From Avoscillospira_A sp052117125 (GTDB taxonomy: Bacteria > Bacillota > Clostridia > Oscillospirales > Oscillospiraceae): a stretch of 64,000 bases of DNA. The notes under the pieces were generated by a model. It saw only the letters and a list, made by a program, of their open reading frames with translations. It had not been told where the DNA came from and did not search any database. The stretch covers positions 62,001 through 126,000 of the forward strand of contig NZ_JBQKJT010000011.1 of NCBI RefSeq assembly GCF_052117125.1, in the 5' to 3' direction. Position numbers and translations under genes: made by a program. The first letter of the stretch is position 1, and every line of letters starts with the position of its first letter. Of this stretch, positions 31,328 through 39,198 are shown piece after piece.

Positions 31328-31923
31328 CAAACGGCAGATTATTTGTACTGTCCGGTCCCTCGGGAGTGGGAAAGAGTACTGTGGTGCAGGAGGTCATGCG
31401 GCGTCACCCCAACCTGCGGTTTTCCGTGTCGGTGACCACCAGGGAGAAGCGGCCCAACGAGGTGGACGGCGAGAATTACTATTTTGTTACCCGGGAACAG
31501 TTCCAGCAGATGCTGGAACGGGGCGAATTGCTGGAGCACGCAGAATACGTGGGCAATTGCTACGGTACGCCGGAGGGACCCATTCAGCAGCAGTTGGAGC
31601 AGGGCTTTGATATCCTGCTGGACGTGGAGCCCTGCGGCGCCATGCAGGTCCGCTCCAACCGGGAAGACGCGGTGCTGATCTTTATGGCGGCCCCCAGCTT
31701 TGCCGAGATTGAACGGCGACTGCGTGGACGTGGCGACACTCCGGATGATAAGATCGCAGGCCGTCTGGAGCGGGCGCGCTGGGAGTATGCCCAGGCGTCC
31801 CAATATGATTACATTGTCATCAACGACCATGTACAGCATGCGGCCAATGAGATTCAGGCCATTATGGAAGCAGAAAAGTGCAGAGCCCAGCTGCGGCTGG
31901 ACTATTTGAAGGAGGACAATTAA
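31324..31923 (+). CDS. gmk: Guanylate kinase
   Basis: A 199-residue kinase converting GMP to GDP. The P-loop is LSGPSGVGKSTV at the N-terminus; TTREKRPNEVDGENYYFV holds the GMP-binding residues, followed by ELLEHAEYVGNCYGTP and the lid region RLRGRGDTPDDKI. Length and order are normal. It is coupled to remA and followed one base later by rpoZ. Confidence 0.96.
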   Translation: MTNGRLFVLSGPSGVGKSTVVQEVMRRHPNLRFSVSVTTREKRPNEVDGENYYFVTREQFQQMLERGELLEHAEYVGNCYGTPEGPIQQQLEQGFDILLDVEPCGAMQVRSNREDAVLIFMAAPSFAEIERRLRGRGDTPDDKIAGRLERARWEYAQASQYDYIVINDHVQHAANEIQAIMEAEKCRAQLRLDYLKEDN

Positions 31924-31924
31924 C

Positions 31925-32131
31925 ATGCTTTACCCCCCTATGAGCGAAATGCTCAAACACATTGACAGCCGGTACCTGCTGGTCAACGTCGTGGCCCGCC
32001 GGGCGCGCCAGATTTCCATTGAGGCGGAACTGCACCAGGAAGCCCTGCCGGAAAAACCCGTCACCTTGGCTATCCGAGAGGTTGCCGACGGCAAGCTGAC
32101 GGCGACGGTCAAGGAAGAGTATATGAAGTAA
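31925..32131 (+). CDS. rpoZ: RNA polymerase omega subunit
   Basis: A 68-residue omega subunit that helps assemble RNA polymerase. It has the family features YPPMSEM, SRYLLVNVVARRARQI and the PVTLAIREVADG segment. AAGGAGGACAAT lies just upstream of the ATG. In Bacillus subtilis coaBC follows; here it is absent and priA comes next after a hairpin. Confidence 0.92.
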   Translation: MLYPPMSEMLKHIDSRYLLVNVVARRARQISIEAELHQEALPEKPVTLAIREVADGKLTATVKEEYMK

Positions 32132-32138
32132 GATATCG

Positions 32139-32171
32139 TCAAGGCGCAGGCGCTGACCGCCTACGCCTTGA
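32139..32171 (+). terminator. Hairpin between rpoZ and priA
   Basis: A ~14-base stem (32139-32152 with 32158-32171, with one mismatch) around loop CTGAC, followed by a short TTTT a few bases later. Probably a partial terminator or processing site in the long cluster. Confidence 0.55.
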
Positions 32172-32195
32172 ACGTGCTTTTAAGGGGGTTCCCGT

Positions 32196-34631
32196 TTGGT
32201 AGCAAAAGTGGCCGTTCAAGCGGCAGTTTACGCCATAGACCGGCTTTATTCCTACCGGATTCCCGAGGACTGTACTGTGGTCCCGGGAATGCGCGTCCAG
32301 GTGCCTTTCGGCAGCGGCAACCGCCGCAGCGAAGGTATGGTGGCAGCACTGGAGGAAGGGGACGGTGCGGAACTCAAGTGGATTGAACGGGTGCTGGATG
32401 ACGGTCCGGTGCTGGATGCGGCGGGACTGCGGTTGGCAGCATTTCTTCGGGAACGGTATTTTTGTACCTTTTATGATGCCGTCAAGGCGATACTCCCGGC
32501 GGGGCTGTGGTTCCAGACCGTGGATCGGTTTGCCATCTGTCCGGGCTGTGACTGGCGAACAGCGATTCAGCGGCAGCCCCAGGCCAAGGCGATTATGGAG
32601 CAGATAGAAGCGCTGGGCGGTGAAGCCGATTACCCGTGGCTGCGGCGGCAGTTTCCGGATGAGGAAATGCTGCAAAGTGCGCTGCAATATTTGCTGAAAA
32701 AAAAGCTGCTGCGCAACGATTCGGAGATGCTGCGCCGTACCCGCGACAAGACGGAACGCATGGCGTCTCTGGCCGTTTCTGCCGAGGAGGCTATGGAATA
32801 CGCCAACCGCCGGCGTAAGTCCGCGCCGGTCCAGGCGGCGCTGCTGGAACTGTTGTGTACCGTAGGCAGCGGCAGTACCAAGGACCTCTGCTATTTTACC
32901 GGCGCTACCACCGCTACATTGCGGCGCATGGAATCCATGGGCATGATCGCCCTGGAAGAGGTGCCGGTGCTGCGTCGTGTGGATATTCGCCCGGCCCATG
33001 TGGAGCCGGTGGTTCTCAACGAGGAACAGCAGCAAGCCTATGACGGCATCTGTGCCCAGTGGGACCGCCCGGACCCCGGCGTGGCGCTGCTCTACGGCGT
33101 CACCGGCAGCGGTAAGACCTCGGTCTATGTGCAGTTGATTCACCGGTGTCTGGCCCGGGGCAAGACCGCCATGCTGTTGGTGCCGGAAATCGCGCTGACA
33201 CCCCAGCTGGTCAGTTTGTTTGCCGGTCACTTCGGCGATCAGGTGGCCATTCTCCACAGCGGCCTGCGGGTGGGGGAGCGGTATGACGAGTGGAAACGCA
33301 TCCGGGACGGTACAGCCAGGGTGGTAGTAGGGACCCGGTCAGCGGTGTTTGCCCCCTTGCAATCACCGGGTTTGCTGATTCTCGATGAAGAGCAGGAACA
33401 CACCTACAAATCGGAGAACAGCCCCCGCTATCATGCCCGGGAAGTGGCCGCTTATCGGGGCCACCATACGGGGGCCATGGTCCTGCTGGGCTCGGCTACG
33501 CCGTCCATCGAAACCATGTATCTGGCGAAAGTCGGGAAAATCGGCTTTTACCGGCTGAAAAATCGATATAACGGGAAGAATTTGCCATCGGTGGAAATCG
33601 TCGATTGTAAAGAAGAACTGCGCCGGGGCAACGGTACCTCCATCAGCTGGCCCTTGGAGGAGCGCATCCATGAGACGTTGCAGCGGGGCGAACAGACCAT
33701 TTTGTTTCTCAACCGAAGGGGTACCAGCCGGTATGTGGCGTGTGTGGAGTGCGGTGAAGCGCCCCAGTGTCCCCGGTGCAGCGTCCATCTGACCTACCAC
33801 GGGGCCAACGGACGGCTCATGTGTCATTACTGCGGTCATTCGGAACCCCTGATGGTCCGGTGTCCCCGGTGCGGAGGCCCCTTGAAGCAGATGGGAACCG
33901 GCACGCAGAAAGTGGAGGAAGAGCTGCGGCAGTTATTGCCGGATTCCGAGATACTCCGCATGGATGCCGATACCGTCAGCGCAGTCCACAGCCATGAGCA
34001 GCTGCTGGAACGGTTCGAGCGGGAGAAAATCCCGGTGATGGTGGGTACCCAGATGGTGGCAAAAGGGCTGAATTTTGAACATGTGACGCTGGTGGGCGTC
34101 CTGGACGCGGATATGTCCCTATATGTGGACAATTTCCGGGCCGCAGAGACCACGTTCTCTATGATTACCCAGGTGGTGGGCCGGGCAGGCCGCGGCGCAT
34201 TGGCCGGTACAGCGGTGATTCAGACTATGACGCCTCAAAATGCCGTCATTACCCTGGCGGCGGCCCAGGATTATGACCGGTTTTATGAGATGGAGATTGC
34301 CATGCGGCATCTTCGCGGCTGTCCGCCCTTTCGGGATTTGCTGATTCTGACCTTTTCCGGTGTCTTTGCCGATCAGGTGGAGGAGGCGGCACGGCGGTTT
34401 CGAGCGCTGCTGGATCGGGGATTGCAGCAGATGCAGGTGCCGGCGGTGCTGCTGGGACCGGCTCCGGCGTCGGTTGCTAAGGTCAACAACCGCTATCGGT
34501 ACCGGCTGACCCTGGGCGTAGAGAACAGTCGCGCCGTCCGTCGGATGGCAGCGGAGTGTATGAAAGCGTTTTCCCGTGACCGGCAGAATCGCGGAGTCAC
34601 GGTCTTTGCCGACGTGAACCCCTACGGCTGA
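32196..34631 (+). CDS. priA: Primosomal protein N' (PriA replication-restart helicase)
   Basis: An 811-residue helicase that reloads the replisome at stalled forks. The N-terminal DNA-binding domain (RLYSYRIPEDCTVVPGMRV) precedes a DEAD-type helicase core: Walker A LYGVTGSGKTSVY (~residue 299), LILDEEQEHTYKSE, GSATPSIE. Zinc-binding cysteine pairs CVECGEAPQCPRC and CHYCGHSE with CPRCGGPL, and the C-terminal helicase motif VVGRAGRG, follow. The TTG start at 32196 is supported by AAGGGGG 10 bases upstream and the conserved start of the domain. It is followed closely by def. Confidence 0.95.
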   Translation: MVAKVAVQAAVYAIDRLYSYRIPEDCTVVPGMRVQVPFGSGNRRSEGMVAALEEGDGAELKWIERVLDDGPVLDAAGLRLAAFLRERYFCTFYDAVKAILPAGLWFQTVDRFAICPGCDWRTAIQRQPQAKAIMEQIEALGGEADYPWLRRQFPDEEMLQSALQYLLKKKLLRNDSEMLRRTRDKTERMASLAVSAEEAMEYANRRRKSAPVQAALLELLCTVGSGSTKDLCYFTGATTATLRRMESMGMIALEEVPVLRRVDIRPAHVEPVVLNEEQQQAYDGICAQWDRPDPGVALLYGVTGSGKTSVYVQLIHRCLARGKTAMLLVPEIALTPQLVSLFAGHFGDQVAILHSGLRVGERYDEWKRIRDGTARVVVGTRSAVFAPLQSPGLLILDEEQEHTYKSENSPRYHAREVAAYRGHHTGAMVLLGSATPSIETMYLAKVGKIGFYRLKNRYNGKNLPSVEIVDCKEELRRGNGTSISWPLEERIHETLQRGEQTILFLNRRGTSRYVACVECGEAPQCPRCSVHLTYHGANGRLMCHYCGHSEPLMVRCPRCGGPLKQMGTGTQKVEEELRQLLPDSEILRMDADTVSAVHSHEQLLERFEREKIPVMVGTQMVAKGLNFEHVTLVGVLDADMSLYVDNFRAAETTFSMITQVVGRAGRGALAGTAVIQTMTPQNAVITLAAAQDYDRFYEMEIAMRHLRGCPPFRDLLILTFSGVFADQVEEAARRFRALLDRGLQQMQVPAVLLGPAPASVAKVNNRYRYRLTLGVENSRAVRRMAAECMKAFSRDRQNRGVTVFADVNPYG

Positions 34632-34666
34632 CCGGAGAGACAGAAGTTTGAATGGGAGGAATTACC

Positions 34667-35161
34667 ATGGCATTGAGAAATATTTTGACGGAAGAGGACC
34701 CGACGCTTCGCAAGGTGTCCCGCCCCGTGACCAAGTTTGACGACCGGCTCCATGAGCTGCTGGACGACATGGCTGAGACACTGGAAGACGCCCGGGGCGT
34801 TGGTCTGGCCGCGCCCCAGGTGGGGATTCTCCGCCGCGTGGTGGTAGTGGATGTGGGGGAAGAGATTCTGGAACTGATCAACCCGGAAATTATCTCCCAG
34901 AGCGGGGAACAGACGGGCCTGGAGGGCTGCCTCAGCGTCCCCGGCAAGTATGGCATTGTCACGCGTCCCAATGTGGTCAAGGTCCGCGCCCAGGACCGGT
35001 TCGGCGCGTGGTTTGAGGCCGAGGGCGAGGAACTCATTGCCCGGGCGTTTTGTCATGAGTTGGAGCATTTGGACGGCCATCTCTATGTGGATAAAGTGGA
35101 GCGGTTCCTGACCCAGGAAGAGCTGGAGGAACTGGCCAACGAAGCGGAGGATGAGACATGA
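34667..35161 (+). CDS. def: Peptide deformylase
   Basis: A 164-residue metalloenzyme that removes the formyl group from nascent proteins. All three motifs are present: GVGLAAPQVG, EGCLSVPG (metal-binding Cys) and CHELEHLDGHLY (HExxH). Start ATG at 34667, six bases after GGGAGGA. It overlaps fmt by four bases, joining formylation and deformylation in one operon. Confidence 0.96.
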   Translation: MALRNILTEEDPTLRKVSRPVTKFDDRLHELLDDMAETLEDARGVGLAAPQVGILRRVVVVDVGEEILELINPEIISQSGEQTGLEGCLSVPGKYGIVTRPNVVKVRAQDRFGAWFEAEGEELIARAFCHELEHLDGHLYVDKVERFLTQEELEELANEAEDET

Positions 35162-36075
35162 GAATTGTATTTATGGGAACCCCGGCCATTTCGGCCACCT
35201 GTCTGCGCCGCATCCATGAGGACGGCTGCAATATAGTCGGCGTCTATACCAAGCCGGACACCCCCAAGAATCGGGGCATGAAGATGGCTATGAGCGAGGT
35301 CAAGGTCTACGCCCAGTCTGTGGGTCTGCCGGTGTACCAGCCCACCACTTTTAAGGATGACGCGGTGGTGGAGGAGCTGAAGGCATTGCAGCCGGATTTG
35401 ATTCTGGTGGTGGCCTACGGAAAAATCCTGCCCCAACGGGTTTTGGATATCCCGCCCCAGGGCTGCATCAATATCCATGCCAGCGTCCTGCCGGCCCTGC
35501 GCGGGTCCGGTCCCATTCAGTGGGCCATCCTCAACGGCCTGGATGAGACCGGCGTCACGGCCATGTACATGGCGGCGGAAATGGATGCCGGCGATATGAT
35601 CGAAGTCCGCAAGACGCCGATTGACCCCATGGAGACCACCGAAGAACTGATGGCCCGGTTGGCCGTCATCGGCGCAGGGCTGCTGTCCGACACCGTCAAG
35701 CATGTGGCCGACGGCACGGTGACCCGGACGGTCCAGGACCCCAGTCAGGTGACGTTTGCGCCCATGTTGTCCAAGGACATGGCGCCCATCGACTGGAGCC
35801 GCACGTCCCGGCAGATTGTGGACCATGTCCGCGGCCTGATTCCCTGGCCGGTAGCCACCACGGAGCTGGATGGCAAGCGGTTTAAGATCTACCGGGTGGA
35901 GTATACCGATAAAACTACCGACAAAGCCCCCGGCACCCTGCTGGAACTCCATAAAAAGGGCCTGGACGTGGCCTGCGGTGACGGTAAGGTGGTTACCATT
36001 ACCCAGCTCCAGGCCGAGGGCGGCAAACGCATGGCGGCTCCCGATTACTTCCGGGGCCATCCCATTCAACTGTAA
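35158..36075 (+). CDS. fmt: Methionyl-tRNA formyltransferase
   Basis: A 305-residue enzyme that formylates initiator Met-tRNA with 10-formyl-tetrahydrofolate. The N-terminal Rossmann part (RIVFMGTPAISATCL), the catalytic region INIHASVLPALRGSGPIQWAI and EMDAGDMI, and the C-terminal OB-fold domain (~205-300) are visible. It is translationally coupled to def and followed nine bases later by rsmB. Confidence 0.96.
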   Translation: MRIVFMGTPAISATCLRRIHEDGCNIVGVYTKPDTPKNRGMKMAMSEVKVYAQSVGLPVYQPTTFKDDAVVEELKALQPDLILVVAYGKILPQRVLDIPPQGCINIHASVLPALRGSGPIQWAILNGLDETGVTAMYMAAEMDAGDMIEVRKTPIDPMETTEELMARLAVIGAGLLSDTVKHVADGTVTRTVQDPSQVTFAPMLSKDMAPIDWSRTSRQIVDHVRGLIPWPVATTELDGKRFKIYRVEYTDKTTDKAPGTLLELHKKGLDVACGDGKVVTITQLQAEGGKRMAAPDYFRGHPIQL

Positions 36076-36084
36076 GGAGGCATT

Positions 36085-37392
36085 ATGTCTGCACGAAACA
36101 CAGCCTTGGCGGCGCTGATTGCCTGTCGGAAAAATGACGCCTGGTCCGATGGCATTTTGAAAGACTATATTCGCAGGGACCGGCTGGACAGCCGGGACGC
36201 GGCGCTGGCCACGCGGCTGTGCTACGGCGTTGTGCAGAACCGGCTGCTGCTGGACTTCTACCTGACGGAGTTCGTCAAGGGCGGAGTGCGGAAGCTCCAG
36301 CCGGTGGTGCAGGATATTCTGCGCCTGGGTGTCTATCAGATTGTTTTTATGGACCGGATTCCACCGTCCGCTGCCGTCAACGAAGCCGTGGAGCAAGGGA
36401 AGCGGTATGCCAATCCCCGTGCGGCGGGCCTCGTCAACGGTGTGCTCCGGTCAGTGCTGCGGGCAGGGGAGAACCTGCCCCAGCCAACGGACTTGGCCAC
36501 CCGCTATTCCCATCCGGCGGGACTGGTGGAGCTGCTGCAGGACAATGTGGGCGAGGACCTGCTGGAACCTCTGCTGCAAAGCCATAACACGGCACCCGCC
36601 ACGGTGGTCCAGGTCAATCCGCTGAAAACCACGGAAGCGGACTTGTGCCGACGTTGGGACGAGCAGGGCGTGGCCTATGTGCCCCATCCCTGGATGCCGG
36701 GCTGCTATGAACTCAGCGGCACCGGCAACCTGGAACAGATGGACACGTTCCGGGACGGTTCTCTGCTGGTCCAGGACGCGGCGGCCAAGCTGCCGGCGGT
36801 GGTGGCTGACATCGAGCCGGGCATGTCCATTCTGGATTGCTGTGCCGCGCCGGGCGGAAAGAGCTTCGCGGCGGCCATGGCACTGCAAAACCGGGGGAAA
36901 ATTATATCCTGTGACATCCACCCCCATAAAATCCAGCTGATTGAGAAGGGGGCGGAGCGGCTTGGCATCGAGACGTTGACGGCCCAGGTCCAGGACGCGT
37001 CCGCGTTCAACCCCCAATGGGAAAATGCCATGGATGTGGTGCTGGCTGATGTACCCTGTTCCGGCCTGGGCACCATCCGCAAAAAGCCGGACATCCGATA
37101 TAAGGCGTTGAAGCCTCTGGAAGGGTTGCCCGCGGTGCAGCGGCGCATTCTCGACAATGTCTGCCGTTACGTCCGCCCCGGCGGCGTGCTGGTCTACAGT
37201 ACCTGTACCATTTTGCGCCGGGAAAATGAGGACATTGTGGATTCATTTTTGCAAGAGCACCCGGACTTTGCGGCGGAGAGAATGGCTCTGCCGGAGGGCC
37301 TGGGTGCGGGAGCGGTCAGCCGGTTGACGCTGCTGCCCTGTGTGCACCAGTGCGACGGATTTTTTGTGGCGAAGCTGAGGAAACTACCATGA
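36085..37392 (+). CDS. rsmB: 16S rRNA (cytosine967-C5)-methyltransferase
   Basis: A 435-residue RsmB/Sun enzyme. An N-terminal NusB-like RNA-binding domain (~1-140, RNTALAALIACRKNDAW) is followed by the SAM-dependent methyltransferase domain with LDCCAAPGGKSF, the catalytic DVPCSGLGTIRKKPDIR and the second cysteine in VYSTCTILRREN. GGAGG lies just before the ATG. The last four bases overlap rlmN. Confidence 0.95.
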   Translation: MSARNTALAALIACRKNDAWSDGILKDYIRRDRLDSRDAALATRLCYGVVQNRLLLDFYLTEFVKGGVRKLQPVVQDILRLGVYQIVFMDRIPPSAAVNEAVEQGKRYANPRAAGLVNGVLRSVLRAGENLPQPTDLATRYSHPAGLVELLQDNVGEDLLEPLLQSHNTAPATVVQVNPLKTTEADLCRRWDEQGVAYVPHPWMPGCYELSGTGNLEQMDTFRDGSLLVQDAAAKLPAVVADIEPGMSILDCCAAPGGKSFAAAMALQNRGKIISCDIHPHKIQLIEKGAERLGIETLTAQVQDASAFNPQWENAMDVVLADVPCSGLGTIRKKPDIRYKALKPLEGLPAVQRRILDNVCRYVRPGGVLVYSTCTILRRENEDIVDSFLQEHPDFAAERMALPEGLGAGAVSRLTLLPCVHQCDGFFVAKLRKLP

Positions 37393-38456
37393 AGCAAGAT
37401 ATCAAATCCATGACCTTGGCCGAGATGACCCAGGCGTTGAAAGCGATGGGACAGCCGGCGTTCCGGGCCAAACAAATCTATACTTGGCTCCACAAGGGCG
37501 TCACAGACTTTGAAGAGATGACCAACATTTCTAAGGAGCTGCGGGCCAAACTGGACGAGACCTACTATATTACAGCCCCCAAGGTGGCCAGAAAGCAGCA
37601 GTCTCAGAAGGATGGAACGGTCAAATACCTCTGGGAACTGGGCGATGGCAACTGTGTGGAAACGGTGCTGATGCAGTATCACCATGGCAATACCGTCTGC
37701 ATTTCGTCGGAGGTGGGCTGCCCCATGGGCTGCAAGTTCTGTGCCTCCACCCTGGGCGGACTGGTCCGGCGGTTACAGCCGTCGGAAATTCTCGATCAGG
37801 TGCTGTTCACCGCCTTGGATTCGGGGTTGCCCATTTCCAATATTGTTTTGATGGGCATCGGGGAACCACTGGACAATTTCGATAACGTTATGCGGTTTCT
37901 GGAATTGGTCAATAGTCCCGAGGGCATGAACATCGGCATGCGCCACATCAGCCTGTCCACCTGTGGCCTGGTGCCGCGGATTGACGAGCTGGCGGAGAAG
38001 AAACTACAGTTGACCCTGTCGGTTTCGCTGCATTCGCCGGACGACGCATCGAGAAGCGCCATTATGCCCATCAATCGAAAGTATCCGGTGGATGTGCTGC
38101 TGGATGCCTGTCGAAGATATTTTGAGAAGACGGGCCGCCGGGTGTCCTTTGAATACACCATGATTGACGGCGTCAGCGACAGCCCGGAACAGGCGGAGCT
38201 GCTGGCATCCAAACTCCACGGTCTGGCGGCCCATGTCAATATGATTCCATTGAATCCGGTGGCCGAAAGCCCCCTGCGGCCCAGCTCCCGACAGGCGGTG
38301 GCTCGGTTCCAGAAGATTTTGGAGGGCCACGGCATTCCGGCCACGGTCCGCAGATCCCTGGGCGGCGATATTGACGCCAGTTGCGGGCAGCTGCGGAGAA
38401 AGTACGTCAAAGAGAGTGAACAAACGGAGGGAACGGCATGGACGCATGGGGATTGA
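37389..38456 (+). CDS. rlmN: Dual-specificity 23S rRNA A2503 / tRNA A37 methyltransferase (radical SAM)
   Basis: A 355-residue radical-SAM methyltransferase. The cluster motif is CPMGCKFCAS (~residue 115), with QPAFRAKQIYTWLHKG near the N-terminus, MGIGEPLDNFDNV mid-protein, and the catalytic C-terminal cysteine in DIDASCGQLRRK. ATG at 37389 overlaps the rsmB stop. Resistance-type Cfr proteins are relatives, but context and motifs fit housekeeping RlmN. It overlaps the phosphatase gene by 19 bases. Confidence 0.95.
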   Translation: MKQDIKSMTLAEMTQALKAMGQPAFRAKQIYTWLHKGVTDFEEMTNISKELRAKLDETYYITAPKVARKQQSQKDGTVKYLWELGDGNCVETVLMQYHHGNTVCISSEVGCPMGCKFCASTLGGLVRRLQPSEILDQVLFTALDSGLPISNIVLMGIGEPLDNFDNVMRFLELVNSPEGMNIGMRHISLSTCGLVPRIDELAEKKLQLTLSVSLHSPDDASRSAIMPINRKYPVDVLLDACRRYFEKTGRRVSFEYTMIDGVSDSPEQAELLASKLHGLAAHVNMIPLNPVAESPLRPSSRQAVARFQKILEGHGIPATVRRSLGGDIDASCGQLRRKYVKESEQTEGTAWTHGD

Positions 38457-39169
38457 CAGATTTGGGCAATGTCCGCAAGCAGAATCAGGACTTCTATGAT
38501 ATTGTCACCCTGCACCCCAACCAGCTGCTGCTGGTGGTGTGTGACGGTATGGGTGGGGCCAAGTCCGGTAATGTGGCCAGCCGTCTGGCAACGGAGGTCT
38601 TTGTGGGCGAGGTACGCCGCACAGCCCGGGAGGATATGAACGCCGGGCAGGTTGGACAGATGCTGCGGGATGCGGTCTCTCTGGCCAATCAGGCGGTTTT
38701 TGAGCAATCCAAGGTCAGCAGCGACTTTGCCGGTATGGGAACGACGCTGGTGGCGGCAGTGCTTCTGCCGGACCGGGCGGTGATTGCCAACGTGGGCGAC
38801 AGCCGGGCCTATATTTTCGATAAGGACGGCATCCGGTTTATGACCGTGGACCATTCCCTGGTGGAATTGATGGTCCGCCGTGGAGAGATCACCCGGGAGC
38901 AGGCCAAAACCCATCCCAGCAAAAATTTGATCACCCGGGCGGTGGGCACAGAAGCCAATGTAGACTGTGATTTGTATAACCAGGAGCTGCACCCGGGCGA
39001 CGCGGTACTGCTCTGTTCCGACGGTCTTTCCAATGAGATGGCCGACCAGGAAATCCTATTTGAAGTGGTCCACGGCGTACAAAAGGACGGCTGCTGTCAG
39101 CGTCTGCTGGATATCGCCAAGGGACGGGGCGCGCCGGACAATGTGACGGTGGTCCTGGCCACGGTTTGA
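38438..39169 (+). CDS. prpC: PP2C-type Ser/Thr protein phosphatase (Stp/PrpC)
   Basis: A 243-residue PPM-family phosphatase that reverses phosphorylation by the adjacent PASTA kinase. Metal-binding motifs are VRKQNQDFYD, VVCDGMGGAKSGN, ANVGDSRAYIF and LLCSDGLSNEM. GGAGGGAACGGC precedes the ATG, which lies within the 3' end of rlmN. The stp-prkC pairing is nearly universal in Firmicutes. Confidence 0.95.
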   Translation: MDAWGLTDLGNVRKQNQDFYDIVTLHPNQLLLVVCDGMGGAKSGNVASRLATEVFVGEVRRTAREDMNAGQVGQMLRDAVSLANQAVFEQSKVSSDFAGMGTTLVAAVLLPDRAVIANVGDSRAYIFDKDGIRFMTVDHSLVELMVRRGEITREQAKTHPSKNLITRAVGTEANVDCDLYNQELHPGDAVLLCSDGLSNEMADQEILFEVVHGVQKDGCCQRLLDIAKGRGAPDNVTVVLATV

Positions 39170-39198
39170 CCCAATCCAACGACAGGAGGAACCATTGA

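Noticed and set aside
37389..38456. Possible Cfr-type antibiotic-resistance methyltransferase
   Set aside because: Position between rsmB and prpC and overall motifs match housekeeping RlmN; nothing points to Cfr.
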